64,000 bases of DNA from Aerococcus loyolae (GCF_002871915.2 NZ_CP126958.1:1116001-1180000); one strand, 5' to 3'. Positions 1-10,823 are shown, counted from the stretch's first letter. Numbers and translations are program-made. The notes: generated by a model not told the origin, from the letters alone.

Positions 1-167
1 GAACAACTACTATCTAGGGATCTGCGAGCTCCAATGGATGTTACGCCTCTATTACGTGGACAACTGAAGTTGGATACCGGAACCCACCTGCTATATCGCG
101 GGTTCAGACAGATAGAATTTCCACGGTATCATTGGAGGCTTACATAAAAATAATCGAATTATTTTTT
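1..167 (+). ncRNA. Structured RNA, 6S RNA (ssrS) candidate, possibly 5'-truncated
   Basis: No open reading frame fits this stretch, but it folds into a long rod. The closing stem pairs AGCTCCAATG (about 29-38) with CATTGGAGGCT (about 130-140). An inner stem pairs CGTGGA with TCCACG. A terminal hairpin pairs AACCC with GGGTT. Between the inner stem and the hairpin lies a large bubble whose 5' side can form a small CAAC/GTTG hairpin. A rho-independent terminator follows. A rod with a central bubble, about 180 nt long, ending in a terminator just before a universal stress gene, is what 6S RNA looks like in Lactobacillales. I could not match the primary sequence from memory, and one internal loop is more asymmetric than I would expect. 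The 5' end may lie outside the window. Confidence 0.4.
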
Positions 168-196
168 AGCCTAGGTGTGAAAGCCTAGGTTTTTTC
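168..196 (+). terminator. Terminator of the structured RNA
   Basis: CCTAGG (170-175) pairs with CCTAGG (184-189) across an 8-nt loop. A run of six T follows. It separates the RNA from the uspA-like gene. Confidence 0.7.
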
Positions 197-217
197 AATA
201 GGAATATTATTTAAAGT

Positions 218-247
218 TAATTTTTTTATCCGCTTTCATGCTATAAT
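218..247 (+). promoter_or_regulatory. uspA-like promoter with near-consensus cre site
   Basis: An extended -10 (TG, one base, then TATAAT at 242-247) sits 35 bases before the start codon. The -35 is weak. On the minus strand, 225-238 reads TGAAAGCGGATAAA, one mismatch from the cre consensus TGNAANCGNWNNCA. Its position just upstream of the -10 would suit CcpA repression. This is inferred from sequence only. Confidence 0.5.
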
Positions 248-281
248 ATCTATAGAGAGAAAAAGAAAGTGAGGGATCCTT

Positions 282-758
282 ATGTATAAGAATTACGAAC
301 ATATATTGACACCTGTGGACGGTTCTGATGAAGCTGAATTAGCCTTCAAAAAAGCGGTAGAAGTTGCCTTACGTAATGACGCAGAATTAATCATTACTCA
401 TATCGTTGATACACGCTCGATTCAAACAACTACTGGTTACGAGGGCACCCTATCCGATGAATTAGTCAAACAAGCTAAAGAGTTACTTAATGACTACAAG
501 AAGTATGCATCGGAAAAAGGCGTAAAAGAAATCCAAACCGTCATTGATTATGGTTCACCAAAGGTTCAAATTGCTAAAGAACTTTCTAAAGAATACCATG
601 CTGATTTAATAATGATTGGTGCTACTGGACTTAACGCCGTGGAACGTCTCTTCATCGGTTCTGTTTCAGAATACGTCATCCGTAATGCTAATTGTGATGT
701 CTTAGTGGTAAGAACCGACTTAGACAATGTTAAACATGAAAAAGGCAAAAAAGCATAA
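282..758 (+). CDS. Universal stress protein, UspA family
   Basis: A 158-residue single-domain soluble Usp protein. The C-terminal half carries the ATP-binding signature G-2X-G-9X-G(S): GATG, nine residues, then GS, followed by a hydrophobic strand (CDVLVV). It is therefore probably of the nucleotide-binding type. The length is normal for one Usp domain. A purine-rich Shine-Dalgarno (GTGAGGGA) precedes the ATG. The gene stands alone between two terminators. Usp proteins help cells survive starvation and stress, but the biochemical role of this one cannot be read from sequence. Confidence 0.9.
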   Translation: MYKNYEHILTPVDGSDEAELAFKKAVEVALRNDAELIITHIVDTRSIQTTTGYEGTLSDELVKQAKELLNDYKKYASEKGVKEIQTVIDYGSPKVQIAKELSKEYHADLIMIGATGLNAVERLFIGSVSEYVIRNANCDVLVVRTDLDNVKHEKGKKA

Positions 759-781
759 AACTAAGACTAGCAGTATATAAA

Positions 782-812
782 AGGCCTCACTCCTTAAAGT
801 GAGGCTTTTTTA
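782..812 (+). terminator. Terminator of the uspA-like gene (bidirectional shape)
   Basis: GCCTCACT (784-791) pairs with AGTGAGGC (798-805), followed by six T. A-rich sequence on the other side means it could also stop glpF transcripts arriving on the minus strand. Confidence 0.85.
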
Positions 813-861
813 ATTGTCTATAAAATCTTTTCTTATAAATATTACTACTTATTACTAATCA

Positions 862-1569
862 TTAAGGTATCCATTGAAAGACAATGGCAGCTAGCACACC
901 ACCAATGATGGGTCCCACAACGGGTATCCAAGCATATGCCCAATCCGAATCTCCCTTGTGGGGGATTGGTAAAATCGCATGGGCAATTCGAGGTCCTAAA
1001 TCACGGGCTGGATTAATCGCATAACCCGTTGGTCCTCCTAAGGAAGCCCCGATACTGACAATCAATCCTCCCACTAAGGCAGTAGACAAACCAGGAGCTA
1101 AGTCATTTTGAGCAAAGGACATGATTCCAAAAGTTAAAATAAAGGTCCCAATCGCCTCACTGATTAAATTGTTAGCTGGTGCATGAATCTCTGGAGCAGT
1201 GGCAAAACTTCCTAATATCATGTCAGGATCTTCAGTAACATTGAAATGATCCCGGTAATGAAGCCATAAAATAACTGCACCTAAAAAAGCACCTAGCATT
1301 TGCCCAATAATATAGGCAGGCACTGAGGACCATGGTGTTGAACCTTCAATCGCAAAGGCAATAGTCACTGCTGGATTCAGATGGGCTGGGCTTAAATAAC
1401 CTGAAGCATAGGCAGCCACCATAACCGCCAAGCCCCAGCCAATTGTTATGGTTAACCAGCCAGCATTATGACCCTTGGTCCGTGCTAAATTGACATTAGC
1501 ACAAACCCCATCCCCTAAAAGGACCAGAATGAGTGTCCCTAAGAACTCACCGATTACTTCTGTCGCCAT
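862..1569 (-). CDS. glpF: Glycerol uptake facilitator (MIP/aquaporin family)
   Basis: A 235-residue membrane channel with six hydrophobic spans. Both half-helix pore motifs are present: NPAV at 65-68 and NPARD at 185-189. The Asp after the second NPA box is typical of aquaglyceroporins rather than strict water channels. Together with its place behind glpK and glpO this supports glycerol facilitation. It is the last gene of the glpK-glpO-glpF operon, 32 bases after glpO, with a good ribosome-binding site (GAGGAGGAAG). It supplies GlpK by passive diffusion of glycerol. Some MIP proteins of lactic acid bacteria also pass other small solutes such as dihydroxyacetone. Confidence 0.92.
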   Translation of the reverse strand: MATEVIGEFLGTLILVLLGDGVCANVNLARTKGHNAGWLTITIGWGLAVMVAAYASGYLSPAHLNPAVTIAFAIEGSTPWSSVPAYIIGQMLGAFLGAVILWLHYRDHFNVTEDPDMILGSFATAPEIHAPANNLISEAIGTFILTFGIMSFAQNDLAPGLSTALVGGLIVSIGASLGGPTGYAINPARDLGPRIAHAILPIPHKGDSDWAYAWIPVVGPIIGGVLAAIVFQWIP

Positions 1570-1601
1570 CCTACTTCCTCCTCTATCAAATAGTTATCTT
1601 A

Positions 1602-3440
1602 TTAACCATTAGCCTTCTTTTTTAAGTCAACGAGATCATTTTTGGCTAGCACTTCTTCTAATTCCTTTTGATAAGCTTGACGACTTTGATCATCCCAGTC
1701 AAAGTAATCACTCATGGCTTGAACGACTGGTTCAAGTAAGTGGTCTAAGCGGTCACGCATGAAAAGCATGTAGTTGGTCCGACGTAAAAAGTAATCAACG
1801 GGGGTAAGAACCATTTCCTCTTCTAGGGCATAGTAGAGCATGATGGTTTCCGCTAAAGACAAGCCTTCAATCTCTGGTACTTGATCAATTAAGGCATATA
1901 CCTTAGGCACATTAGATCCGTAAAAAGCAGCTAGATAATAAGCTTCTTCCTTAGATAAACCTCTTTTTACCCCCATTTGAGCATAGGAGGAGAACTCGCC
2001 TTCGATATTAGCCGGATTAATTTCTCCACCAGAAACCGGGTAGGTTTTTGAATTGATTAAACGGAAGGATTTATCATATTCTTCTTTGAGGAGCTTAATA
2101 ATTTTTTCCATAGCCCCGGCAGCCATCTTCCGGTAATCGGTAATTTTTCCACCGGCCAAGGTAATCAGTCCGTTATCATCACGTTCTAGACTTGATCCCC
2201 GTGAGACTTGAGAAGGGTCTAGAGTTTCTTCCGATAAGGAACCTTCCAGGTTAGCTACAGTACGTTCCACTTGGCCTCGGGTTTTTTCTTCATTTAAGTA
2301 CCCCTTAACCACAGCAATTAAATCCTCAAAGCTTTGGTCATTAATTTTACCTGAGTCTCCACCATTATAGTCAGAAGCACTGTTTCCAGCGATTAGGGGT
2401 CTTAAACCGGCCCAGGATGACTCAATATCATCGATACTTATCTTAGCCTCAGGAAAGCGGTTGTTGACAGCACCAATGAGATAGTTAACATCTTCTTCTT
2501 CTACTTGAGGATGTTTGTAATCGCCTGTGTAGTCAGTATCAGTGGTCCCAAAATAGGTCTTATCTTCCCGTGGGATGACAAAGATCATCCGTCCGTCATC
2601 ATAACCCGAATCAAAATAAACTGGCTGACTGACCTTTAGACGGCTGGCATCAATAACCAGGTGAATCCCTTTAGTAGGACGCATCATTTCGATACGGTTA
2701 TCTTCTTCATCGAGATTGCGGGTTTCATCACTCCATGGTCCGGTCGTATTGATGACATAGCGGGCGTGGATATCAAAGCTTTCATTACTTAAGTGATCCA
2801 GTGCCTTTACGCCATTGATCTTGCCCTCTTGATCATAGAGATAGCCGATCGCTTCTACTCGACTAGCAACCAGGGCACCATCTTGGTGGGCTCTTTTGAT
2901 ATTTTCAATCACTAAACGGATATCGCTATTGTTAAAGTCTAGATATTGGCCTCCACCTTGTAAGCCTTCTTCTTTTAAACCTGGCACATGTTGGAGAACT
3001 TCTTCTTTGGATAGAACGGTATTGGCATAGCTAGAATCGCTCACCCCAGCTAAGGAATCATATAGGTCCATAGCTACTTTCAAGCGAAACATCGTAAAAG
3101 TAGCGCCCTCTTCATCATAGATGGGAATAACCATCGGGTCAGGTTTAGGAATGTGAGGGGCAATTTGTTGAACGACTGCCCGTTCACTAACCGTATCGGC
3201 AACCACTTCCACATCAAAGTTTTTTAAATAGCGGATACCACCGTGGACTAGCTTGGTGGACCGACTACTGGTGCCTTCCGCAAAATCTTGCATTTCGATT
3301 AAACCGGTTTCTAAACCACTCGCTGCTGCTTGCAAGGCTACCCCTGCTCCAGTAATTCCGCCGCCAATGACCAATAAGTCTAGGGTACGTTCTTGTAATT
3401 TGGTCAGAGCTTGTTGTCTATTTTTAACAGAAAATGTCAT
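1602..3440 (-). CDS. glpO: Alpha-glycerophosphate oxidase (H2O2-forming)
   Basis: A 612-residue FAD enzyme that oxidises sn-glycerol 3-phosphate to dihydroxyacetone phosphate with O2, releasing H2O2. The N-terminal Rossmann motif GGGITGAG near residue 27 binds FAD. The following TSSRSTKLVHGGIRYL segment is the GlpD/GlpO family signature. The length is close to the streptococcal and enterococcal oxidases (about 608), which carry an insertion that shorter quinone-linked GlpD enzymes lack. It lies between glpK and glpF. Ribosome-binding site GGAGG. This would be a major endogenous H2O2 source; no catalase or peroxidase gene is visible in the window. The oxidase rather than dehydrogenase call rests on length and operon context. 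Confidence 0.93.
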   Translation of the reverse strand: MTFSVKNRQQALTKLQERTLDLLVIGGGITGAGVALQAAASGLETGLIEMQDFAEGTSSRSTKLVHGGIRYLKNFDVEVVADTVSERAVVQQIAPHIPKPDPMVIPIYDEEGATFTMFRLKVAMDLYDSLAGVSDSSYANTVLSKEEVLQHVPGLKEEGLQGGGQYLDFNNSDIRLVIENIKRAHQDGALVASRVEAIGYLYDQEGKINGVKALDHLSNESFDIHARYVINTTGPWSDETRNLDEEDNRIEMMRPTKGIHLVIDASRLKVSQPVYFDSGYDDGRMIFVIPREDKTYFGTTDTDYTGDYKHPQVEEEDVNYLIGAVNNRFPEAKISIDDIESSWAGLRPLIAGNSASDYNGGDSGKINDQSFEDLIAVVKGYLNEEKTRGQVERTVANLEGSLSEETLDPSQVSRGSSLERDDNGLITLAGGKITDYRKMAAGAMEKIIKLLKEEYDKSFRLINSKTYPVSGGEINPANIEGEFSSYAQMGVKRGLSKEEAYYLAAFYGSNVPKVYALIDQVPEIEGLSLAETIMLYYALEEEMVLTPVDYFLRRTNYMLFMRDRLDHLLEPVVQAMSDYFDWDDQSRQAYQKELEEVLAKNDLVDLKKKANG

Positions 3441-3464
3441 CTGATAATACCTCCATCATAAGCT

Positions 3465-5084
<1,620 letters not shown>

Positions 5085-5134
5085 TCAATAAAGGCAAATT
5101 TTAAAAACAATAATGTTTTTTGTTCAGGAGACAT

Positions 5135-5166
5135 TAAAAAAGCAAGCAGCCCTAGCCACTTGCTTG
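5135..5166 (-). terminator. ackA terminator
   Basis: On the minus strand AAGCAAG pairs with CTTGCTT across a 12-nt loop and is followed by a T run (plus-strand A tract 5135-5140). Confidence 0.8.
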
Positions 5167-5178
5167 AAGTCATTTTGC

Positions 5179-6369
5179 TTATTTAATATTTCCTAAACGC
5201 ACCGTATCACGAACGATCATTAATTCTTCATCTGTTGGAATGACAAAGACTTTTACTTTAGAATCATCGGTTGAAATTAAGCCTTCTTCAACCGATTCGT
5301 TACGTTCCTTGTCTAATTCAATACCTAGTCTATCAGTATTTTCTAGGACTGCTTGACGGAATTCTGGAGAATTTTCCCCCACACCAGCTGTAAAGACAAT
5401 GGCATCCGCTCCATTTAATTCGAATAAGTAGGAACCGATGTAACGTTTAACTGCATTGACATAAACCTCTAAGGCAATTTTTGCCCGTTCATTACCTTGG
5501 TCAGCAGCTGCTTCAACGTCGCGCATGTCAGAAGATACCCCTGATATGCCTAATAAACCAGATTTATTATTAAGAACGGCAAGCATTTCTTCCATGCTTA
5601 AATTTTCTTTACGCATAACAAATTCCAGTAAAGAAGGGTCTACATCACCTGAACGGGTTCCCATAACAACCCCTGCTACTGGAGTGAAGCCCATGGAGGT
5701 GTCTATAGACTTGCCGCCTTGAACAGCGGTAATTGAAGCTCCATTACCAATGTGGCAGGTAATGATGTTAACTTCTTCAACGGATTTGTTCATTAATTCT
5801 GCAGCACGTTGGGAAACGTATTTATGTGAGGTTCCGTGAGCCCCGTAACGGCGAGCGCCATATTTTTCATAGTATTCATAAGGAGTTCCATAAAGATATG
5901 CTTTTTCAGGCATAGTTGTATGGAATGAAGTATCAAAGGCAGCCACAGCCGGTTTGCCAGGAAGTAATTCTTGGAAGGCACGAATGACTTGCGCTTCAGC
6001 GGGATTATGCAAGGGGGCATATTCACTAAGGTCTTCGATCGTTTTAAGGCCTTCTTCATCAATCAGTGCTGATTCCTTGAATCTTTCACCACCGGCTACA
6101 ACACGGTGACCGGTACCAGCAATCTCATCGTAATCTTCAATGATATTCAAGCTTTCTAACTTATCTAATAAAGTTTTAGTTGCTTGGTCATGATCCATCA
6201 CGTCTTTAACGTCTTGATGTTTTTCACCATTATATTTAATGGTAATGTTAGAATCACCTAGACCAATACGGTCAATCACACCAGAAGCAACAACTTCTTC
6301 ACTAGGTATTTCATAAATTGAGAATTTTAAACTGGATGATCCAGCATTTAAAGCAAATACTTTAGACAT
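5179..6369 (-). CDS. ackA: Acetate kinase
   Basis: A 396-residue ASKHA-fold kinase, full length. It converts acetyl phosphate and ADP to acetate and ATP. Family signatures are present: NAGSSSLKF at 8-16, the TSHKYVS region, GNGAS, and MGTRSGDVDPSL near the middle. Ribosome-binding site AAGGAG. A single-gene unit with its own terminator. Functionally it pairs with the phosphoketolase at 61455-63824, which makes acetyl phosphate. Expression may be under catabolite control through a half-matching cre-like site upstream. Confidence 0.96.
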   Translation of the reverse strand: MSKVFALNAGSSSLKFSIYEIPSEEVVASGVIDRIGLGDSNITIKYNGEKHQDVKDVMDHDQATKTLLDKLESLNIIEDYDEIAGTGHRVVAGGERFKESALIDEEGLKTIEDLSEYAPLHNPAEAQVIRAFQELLPGKPAVAAFDTSFHTTMPEKAYLYGTPYEYYEKYGARRYGAHGTSHKYVSQRAAELMNKSVEEVNIITCHIGNGASITAVQGGKSIDTSMGFTPVAGVVMGTRSGDVDPSLLEFVMRKENLSMEEMLAVLNNKSGLLGISGVSSDMRDVEAAADQGNERAKIALEVYVNAVKRYIGSYLFELNGADAIVFTAGVGENSPEFRQAVLENTDRLGIELDKERNESVEEGLISTDDSKVKVFVIPTDEELMIVRDTVRLGNIK

Positions 6370-6416
6370 ATATGAACTCCTTTTTTAGATATTTTACACA
6401 AGCTTATTTTATCATA

Positions 6417-6431
6417 AAATAGGCGCTTACA
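6417..6431 (-). promoter_or_regulatory. Degenerate cre-like site upstream of ackA
   Basis: The half GCGCTTACA (6423-6431) fits the right half of a cre operator, but the left half is poor. It lies about 50 bases upstream of the ackA start. It is only suggestive. The stretch 6432-6719 between ackA and ldh holds no gene; I see only a loose inverted repeat (TAGCAAG / CTTGCTA, about 6622-6669). Confidence 0.3.
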
Positions 6432-6719
6432 TTGCTATAAATACAGGAATTGCCCTAGTAAATATCTCCTAGAACAATAGCTAATCACTTATAGCAGATT
6501 AGCCTAAATTATAGGAAAAATAGCTTTCCTACACGTTTACTATAACGATTAGGCCTGAAATTGGCAAATAAGTCCGCCTGAAAATAAAGGAAATTTTGCC
6601 TAGATGGTAATCGCTCAATCTCTAGCAAGCAGGCAGCCTCTATAGCTTAAGTGAGCAAGCTCTTGCTAAAGTATTTTGTCATTATTCTGAGAAAATAATA
6701 ATAAAAAATTTAAATAAAC

Positions 6720-6748
6720 TTGTAAAAACTTCTGCAAACGGTTACATT
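6720..6748 (+). promoter_or_regulatory. ldh promoter with full cre match
   Basis: -35 TTGTAA (6720-6725), 17-base spacer, -10 TACATT (6743-6748). TGCAAACGGTTACA at 6733-6746 fits the cre consensus completely and overlaps the -10. A position overlapping the -10 would more often mean repression than activation. An alternative -10 (TATAAG, starting 6749) is possible and would put the site upstream of it. Confidence 0.55.
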
Positions 6749-6819
6749 ATAAGTGTAGGTTAACCATTTTAGATAATATATAGCTATATTATTCACAAAT
6801 TCATGATAGGAGGAATTGT

Positions 6820-7788
6820 ATGTCAGAAATTCATGATGCTAAAATTATTCTAATCGGTGATGGTTCTGTCGGCTCAGCTTTTGCTTACCACAATGTCATT
6901 ACTGGTGTTGGCCGTGAACTAGGTATCATCGATATCAATCAGGACAAGGTCTATGGTGATGTTCTTGATTTGGAAGACGCTACACCTTTCTCTCCGCGTA
7001 AACACATCTTCCAAGCGACTTACGAAGACTGTAAGGACGCCGATATTGTTGTCTTTACTGCTGGTATTCCTCAAAAACCTGGTGGAGAAACCCGTCTTGA
7101 CTTAGTTGACAAGAACTTACCTATCTTTAAAGACATGGTCGGTCAAGTGGTTGACTCTGGTTTTGATGGCATTTTTGTAGTTGCTTCCAATCCAGTTGAT
7201 ATCTTAACTTATGCCACTTGGAAATTCTCTGGTTTCCCAAGTGAAAAAGTAATCGGGACTGGCACCTCACTCGATAGTGCCCGCTTTAGAGTTGAAATTG
7301 CCAAGGCCCTAGATGTCGATCCTCGTGATGTGACTGCTTATATCCTCGGTGAGCATGGGGATACAGAATTTGGTGCTTGGTCTCACGTTCTTGTTGGTGG
7401 CCAACCCATTGAGAAATTTGCTACCAGCGATAACCGCCTTGACCAACAAGCCCGACAAGATGAAATCACCGACTATGTAAGAAATAAGGCCTATGACATT
7501 ATTAACGGTAAAGGAGCTACCTATTATGGGATTGGTAGTTGTATCAACCGTATCTGTCGGGCTATTTTGAATAATGAACGAGCTACCCTACCCGTTTCAG
7601 CCCTGCTTGAAGATAACTACCAACAAGACGACATCTATATTGGTACGCCTGCGATTATAGGTAGTCAAGGGATTGAACAAGTGATTGAATTAGAATTAAC
7701 CGAACGTGAACAAGGTTTTATGGATAATTCAGCCAACGCGATGCGTAAGATTATCGAAGATTCCTTTGCAAAATTAGAAGATAAGTAG
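6820..7788 (+). CDS. ldh: L-lactate dehydrogenase
   Basis: A 322-residue NAD-dependent enzyme reducing pyruvate to L-lactate and regenerating NAD. The N-terminal Rossmann motif GDGSVGSAFA binds NAD. GGETRLDLV carries the substrate-binding arginine. GEHGD holds the catalytic histidine at residue 179. The length is usual for bacterial LDH. In place of the common GAGxVG the glycine motif reads GDGSVG, as in other lactic acid bacteria. Ribosome-binding site AGGAGG. Monocistronic, with promoter and terminator visible. Confidence 0.95.
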   Translation: MSEIHDAKIILIGDGSVGSAFAYHNVITGVGRELGIIDINQDKVYGDVLDLEDATPFSPRKHIFQATYEDCKDADIVVFTAGIPQKPGGETRLDLVDKNLPIFKDMVGQVVDSGFDGIFVVASNPVDILTYATWKFSGFPSEKVIGTGTSLDSARFRVEIAKALDVDPRDVTAYILGEHGDTEFGAWSHVLVGGQPIEKFATSDNRLDQQARQDEITDYVRNKAYDIINGKGATYYGIGSCINRICRAILNNERATLPVSALLEDNYQQDDIYIGTPAIIGSQGIEQVIELELTEREQGFMDNSANAMRKIIEDSFAKLEDK

Positions 7789-7805
7789 TGACTCACAAAG
7801 CAGTT

Positions 7806-7840
7806 AAAAAGAGCGCTGGGTTTTCCCAACGCTCTTTTTT
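7806..7840 (+). terminator. ldh terminator
   Basis: GAGCGCTGGG (7811-7820) pairs with CCCAACGCTC (7825-7834) with one C/A mismatch, followed by six T. The last base or two overlap the stop codon of the converging sprT-like gene. Confidence 0.88.
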
Positions 7841-8282
7841 AGCGATCGATGAGACTTATGGGCCCTCGACATTTCCCACAAGCGTATTTTTTTATATTCA
7901 TCCTTCGCTGACGATAATATTTTTGACCGCAGCGCTTACAACCATAAATATATCTGGGAATACTATCCCCTAAAGCTGGCGTAAAGCGTAAGCCATCAAC
8001 TGATTTAAGTAAGTCTTTAAAGGCCTTATCTTTATGCTGGTAAGGCTGTCCCCTATGAAATAAATAGTAATGACAAAGCTCATGCTTAATGATTCCTATT
8101 AAAGTATCTTTTCCTAAAATTTCTAAGACTTTGGGATTGAATTCTAAACGATCTTGACGGGGAATGAACCGTCCTCCTGTCGTGCGCAAGCGCGGATTCC
8201 AAGTCACCTGTCCCTGAAAGGAAAAAGCAAAATTTTGGGCCGCAATTTCTCTAACTAAGTGTTCTAAGTCTTGCTCTTTCAT
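7839..8282 (-). CDS. SprT-like zinc protein
   Basis: A 147-residue SprT-family protein. The zincin motif HELCH (67-71) is intact. A C-terminal zinc ribbon has Cys pairs at 115/118 and 135/138. In animals the related Spartan protease removes DNA-protein crosslinks; the role of the bacterial short form is not established. It lies directly downstream of tex, an order also seen in Bacillus (ydcI-ydcK). Ribosome-binding site GGAAAG. Its stop codon falls in the ldh terminator. Confidence 0.85.
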   Translation of the reverse strand: MKEQDLEHLVREIAAQNFAFSFQGQVTWNPRLRTTGGRFIPRQDRLEFNPKVLEILGKDTLIGIIKHELCHYYLFHRGQPYQHKDKAFKDLLKSVDGLRFTPALGDSIPRYIYGCKRCGQKYYRQRRMNIKKYACGKCRGPISLIDR

Positions 8283-8370
8283 TTTACTTTCCTTTCTAAA
8301 GGCCCTCGACTTAAAAGAAATTTCTTGATGCCTCTCATTCTAGAAAGAAATATCTCAAACCCTCAACACC

Positions 8371-10521
8371 TTATTGAGGAGCTAACATTGTTAAGCCAAT
8401 GCGCCCTTTTTGAACGTCTACAGAATCCACCCAGACGTCAACGATATCTCCAACCGAAACGACTGACTGAGGGTCTTTGACAAAATGATGACTCATTTTT
8501 GAAATATGGACCAAGCCATCTTGCTTAACCCCTATATCAACAAAGGCACCAAAATCGACGACATTGCGAACCGTCCCTTGTAAGGCCATGCCTGGCTTGA
8601 GATCTTCCAGTTGGACGACATCCTGGCGCAGCACTGGGCCCGCCACTTGACTACGGGGGTCACGCCCTGGGACTAAGAGCGCTTTTTGGATGTCTTTTAG
8701 GGTTTCTCGGCCAATGTCATATTGTTGACAGAGACGGTTAATATTCCAATTTTTAATTTTTAAGTGGATGTCATCATCTCTAATAGTATTCGGATCAATG
8801 TTATCAGCAGCTAAGATGGCTTCAGTTACGGGGTAAGACTCAGGGTGGATCCCGGTATTATCGAGGATATTCTTTCCGTCTGCAATACGTAAAAAGCCCG
8901 CCGCTTGTTCAAAGGCTTTTGGTCCCAAACGCGGAACATCATGTAGGTCCTTACGGGATTCAAATTTCCCATTTTCATTCCGAAAAGTCACGATATTCTT
9001 AGCAACTGTCTTGGTGAGACCAGCCACATGACTTAAGAGTGAGGCTGAAGCGGTATTTAGCTCCACACCAACCCGGTTTACCACTAATTCAACGGTAAAA
9101 TCTAATTGGTCATTTAATTTTGTCTGGTTCACGTCATGTTGGTACTGACCCACACCGATTGCTTTAGGGTCAATTTTTACCAATTCTGCCAGAGGATCCT
9201 GCAAACGACGACCAATACTTACTGCTGAGCGTTCTTCTACTTGATAATCAGGAAATTCTTTACGGGCAATTTCACTAGCTGAGTAGACTGAGGCACCACT
9301 TTCGCTAACTATGGTATAGCGACAACTTAACTGCTTATCTTGGATCATTTGGGCGACAAATTCTTCCGATTCCCGGCTGGCTGTCCCATTACCAATCGCA
9401 ATAATACCAATTTGATATTTTTCAATCAAGTCTGTGACCGTCTTTGCAGCAGCCTCTTTTTTATTATGAGGCGGAGTAGGATAAACCACGGTTTTGTCTA
9501 AAACCTGACCAGTTTCATCTAAGACGGCTAGCTTGCAGCCCGTACGATAGGCTGGGTCCCATCCCAGGACTACTTGCCCCTTTAAAGGCTGTTGCATCAA
9601 TAGGTTTTTCAAGTTTTCACTAAAATTATCAATGGCATGGTCTTCCGCTGCTTCTGTGACTTGAGTCCGAATGGCCCGAAAGGCTTGTGGCAAAAGAAAA
9701 CGATCCAAACTATCTTCGATAGCCTTTTCTAGCAGCGGGGCAGCGATCGAATCTTTAACAATTAAATCAGCACTGAATGCTTGTATCAAAGGCTCGGTCT
9801 TAATATCTAAAGAAACGCTGACCACCTTTTCTTTTTCGGCCCGGTTAATGGCTAGGACCTGGTAGGATTTGAGCTCACTTAGCGGGGCAGCAAAGTCATA
9901 ATAAATCGCGTAGGTTTCTTTTTCATCTTCAGCTTGGGACCGCTTTTTACTAGCTAAATAGCCTTTTTCCCAGACATATTGCCGGCTATGGGAACGATAC
10001 TTAGCCACTTCACTAATCCATTCACACAAGATTTCGTGGGCTCCGGCTAGGGCTGCTTGACCAGATTCTACCTGATCATTGATATATTTTTCAGCTTCTT
10101 CTTCAATTGATCCAGAAAGTGGGTTTGTCCTCAACCAGTCCGCTAGGGGCTCTAAACCCTGCTCTTTTGCCTTAGTCGCCTTAGTCCGCCGTTTCTTCTT
10201 ATAAGGGGCATATAAGTCTTCCAAGGCCTGCAATTGGTCGGCTTCAAGAATCTCTTTCCTTAAAGCATCAGTTAATTTGCCCTGGTCATCGATGGCTTTA
10301 ATAATAGTCTCTTTACGTTCCTCTAAATGTTCTTGGTATTCATAGGCCTCCTGAATCGATTGAATGGCTACTTCATCTAAGGAGCCAGTTCTTTCTTTAC
10401 GGTAACGGGCAATAAAGGGTACCGTATTTCCCTCATTAAGCATCGTAATTACATTTTCAATTTGATAGCTTTTATAATCAGGCAGTTCTTGCTGCAAGTT
10501 TTCGATTAATTGATTAGTCAT
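8371..10521 (-). CDS. tex: Tex family RNA-binding transcription accessory protein
   Basis: About 716 residues. Order of parts: N-terminal helical Tex region, a YqgF/RNase H-like domain around 320-450 (VLGWDPAYRTGCKLAVLD), helix-hairpin-helix region near 490-560 (NRVGVELNTASASLL, DVPRLGPKAFEQAAGFLRI), and a C-terminal S1 RNA-binding domain from about 640 (GMALQGTVRNVVDFGAFVDIG). Tex proteins bind nucleic acid and affect transcription and stress tolerance. The start at 10521 follows AAGGGGGAG at ideal spacing and is preferred over an upstream TTG at 10539. It heads a probable two-gene unit with the sprT-like gene. Confidence 0.93.
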   Translation of the reverse strand: MTNQLIENLQQELPDYKSYQIENVITMLNEGNTVPFIARYRKERTGSLDEVAIQSIQEAYEYQEHLEERKETIIKAIDDQGKLTDALRKEILEADQLQALEDLYAPYKKKRRTKATKAKEQGLEPLADWLRTNPLSGSIEEEAEKYINDQVESGQAALAGAHEILCEWISEVAKYRSHSRQYVWEKGYLASKKRSQAEDEKETYAIYYDFAAPLSELKSYQVLAINRAEKEKVVSVSLDIKTEPLIQAFSADLIVKDSIAAPLLEKAIEDSLDRFLLPQAFRAIRTQVTEAAEDHAIDNFSENLKNLLMQQPLKGQVVLGWDPAYRTGCKLAVLDETGQVLDKTVVYPTPPHNKKEAAAKTVTDLIEKYQIGIIAIGNGTASRESEEFVAQMIQDKQLSCRYTIVSESGASVYSASEIARKEFPDYQVEERSAVSIGRRLQDPLAELVKIDPKAIGVGQYQHDVNQTKLNDQLDFTVELVVNRVGVELNTASASLLSHVAGLTKTVAKNIVTFRNENGKFESRKDLHDVPRLGPKAFEQAAGFLRIADGKNILDNTGIHPESYPVTEAILAADNIDPNTIRDDDIHLKIKNWNINRLCQQYDIGRETLKDIQKALLVPGRDPRSQVAGPVLRQDVVQLEDLKPGMALQGTVRNVVDFGAFVDIGVKQDGLVHISKMSHHFVKDPQSVVSVGDIVDVWVDSVDVQKGRIGLTMLAPQ

Positions 10522-10701
10522 TATGCTCCCCCTTTTCAACCTATTTACTATAACTTGACTTGCCCTTCTTGTCCATGGCTTTTATCAGCTCTAACGATCA
10601 CTGAGCGATCAGGTCCAATCATTCAAAACTTTCCCTAGAGCTGGCAATTGAAATAAAGGCTCCTTTAGCTTATAATAATTGCATAGCTTAGTGTAAAAGC
10701 A

Positions 10702-10795
10702 CATAAGGGAGTAACCAGCAGTTCGCTGCGATAGTATCAACAACAGTAATCAAGCAGAGGCCCTGCTGGTGCTATCTTAAATGGTGAGACTTATG
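10702..10795 (+). promoter_or_regulatory. yybP-ykoY family Mn2+ riboswitch aptamer
   Basis: The leader of the P-type ATPase gene carries the family landmarks: GGGAGTA directly after the 5' strand of P1, a GCAG/CTGC-containing stem, and GGTGAGACTTAT at the 3' end. P1 pairs CATAAG (10702-10707) with CTTATG (10790-10795). The 3' strand of P1 is shared with the terminator that follows, so ligand-stabilised P1 would favour read-through. This family senses Mn2+ and often controls P-type ATPase exporters, for example yoaB of Lactococcus. Assigned by eye, without a covariance model. Confidence 0.8.
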
Positions 10796-10823
10796 CTACA
10801 GAAATGTAGTATAAGTCTTTTTT
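10787..10823 (+). terminator. Riboswitch-controlled terminator
   Basis: GACTTAT (10788-10794) pairs with ATAAGTC (10811-10817), and inside it CTACA pairs with TGTAG around a GAAA loop. Six T follow. It overlaps the 3' strand of the aptamer P1, the usual mutually exclusive arrangement, and ends about 38 bases before the ATPase start codon. Confidence 0.85.
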
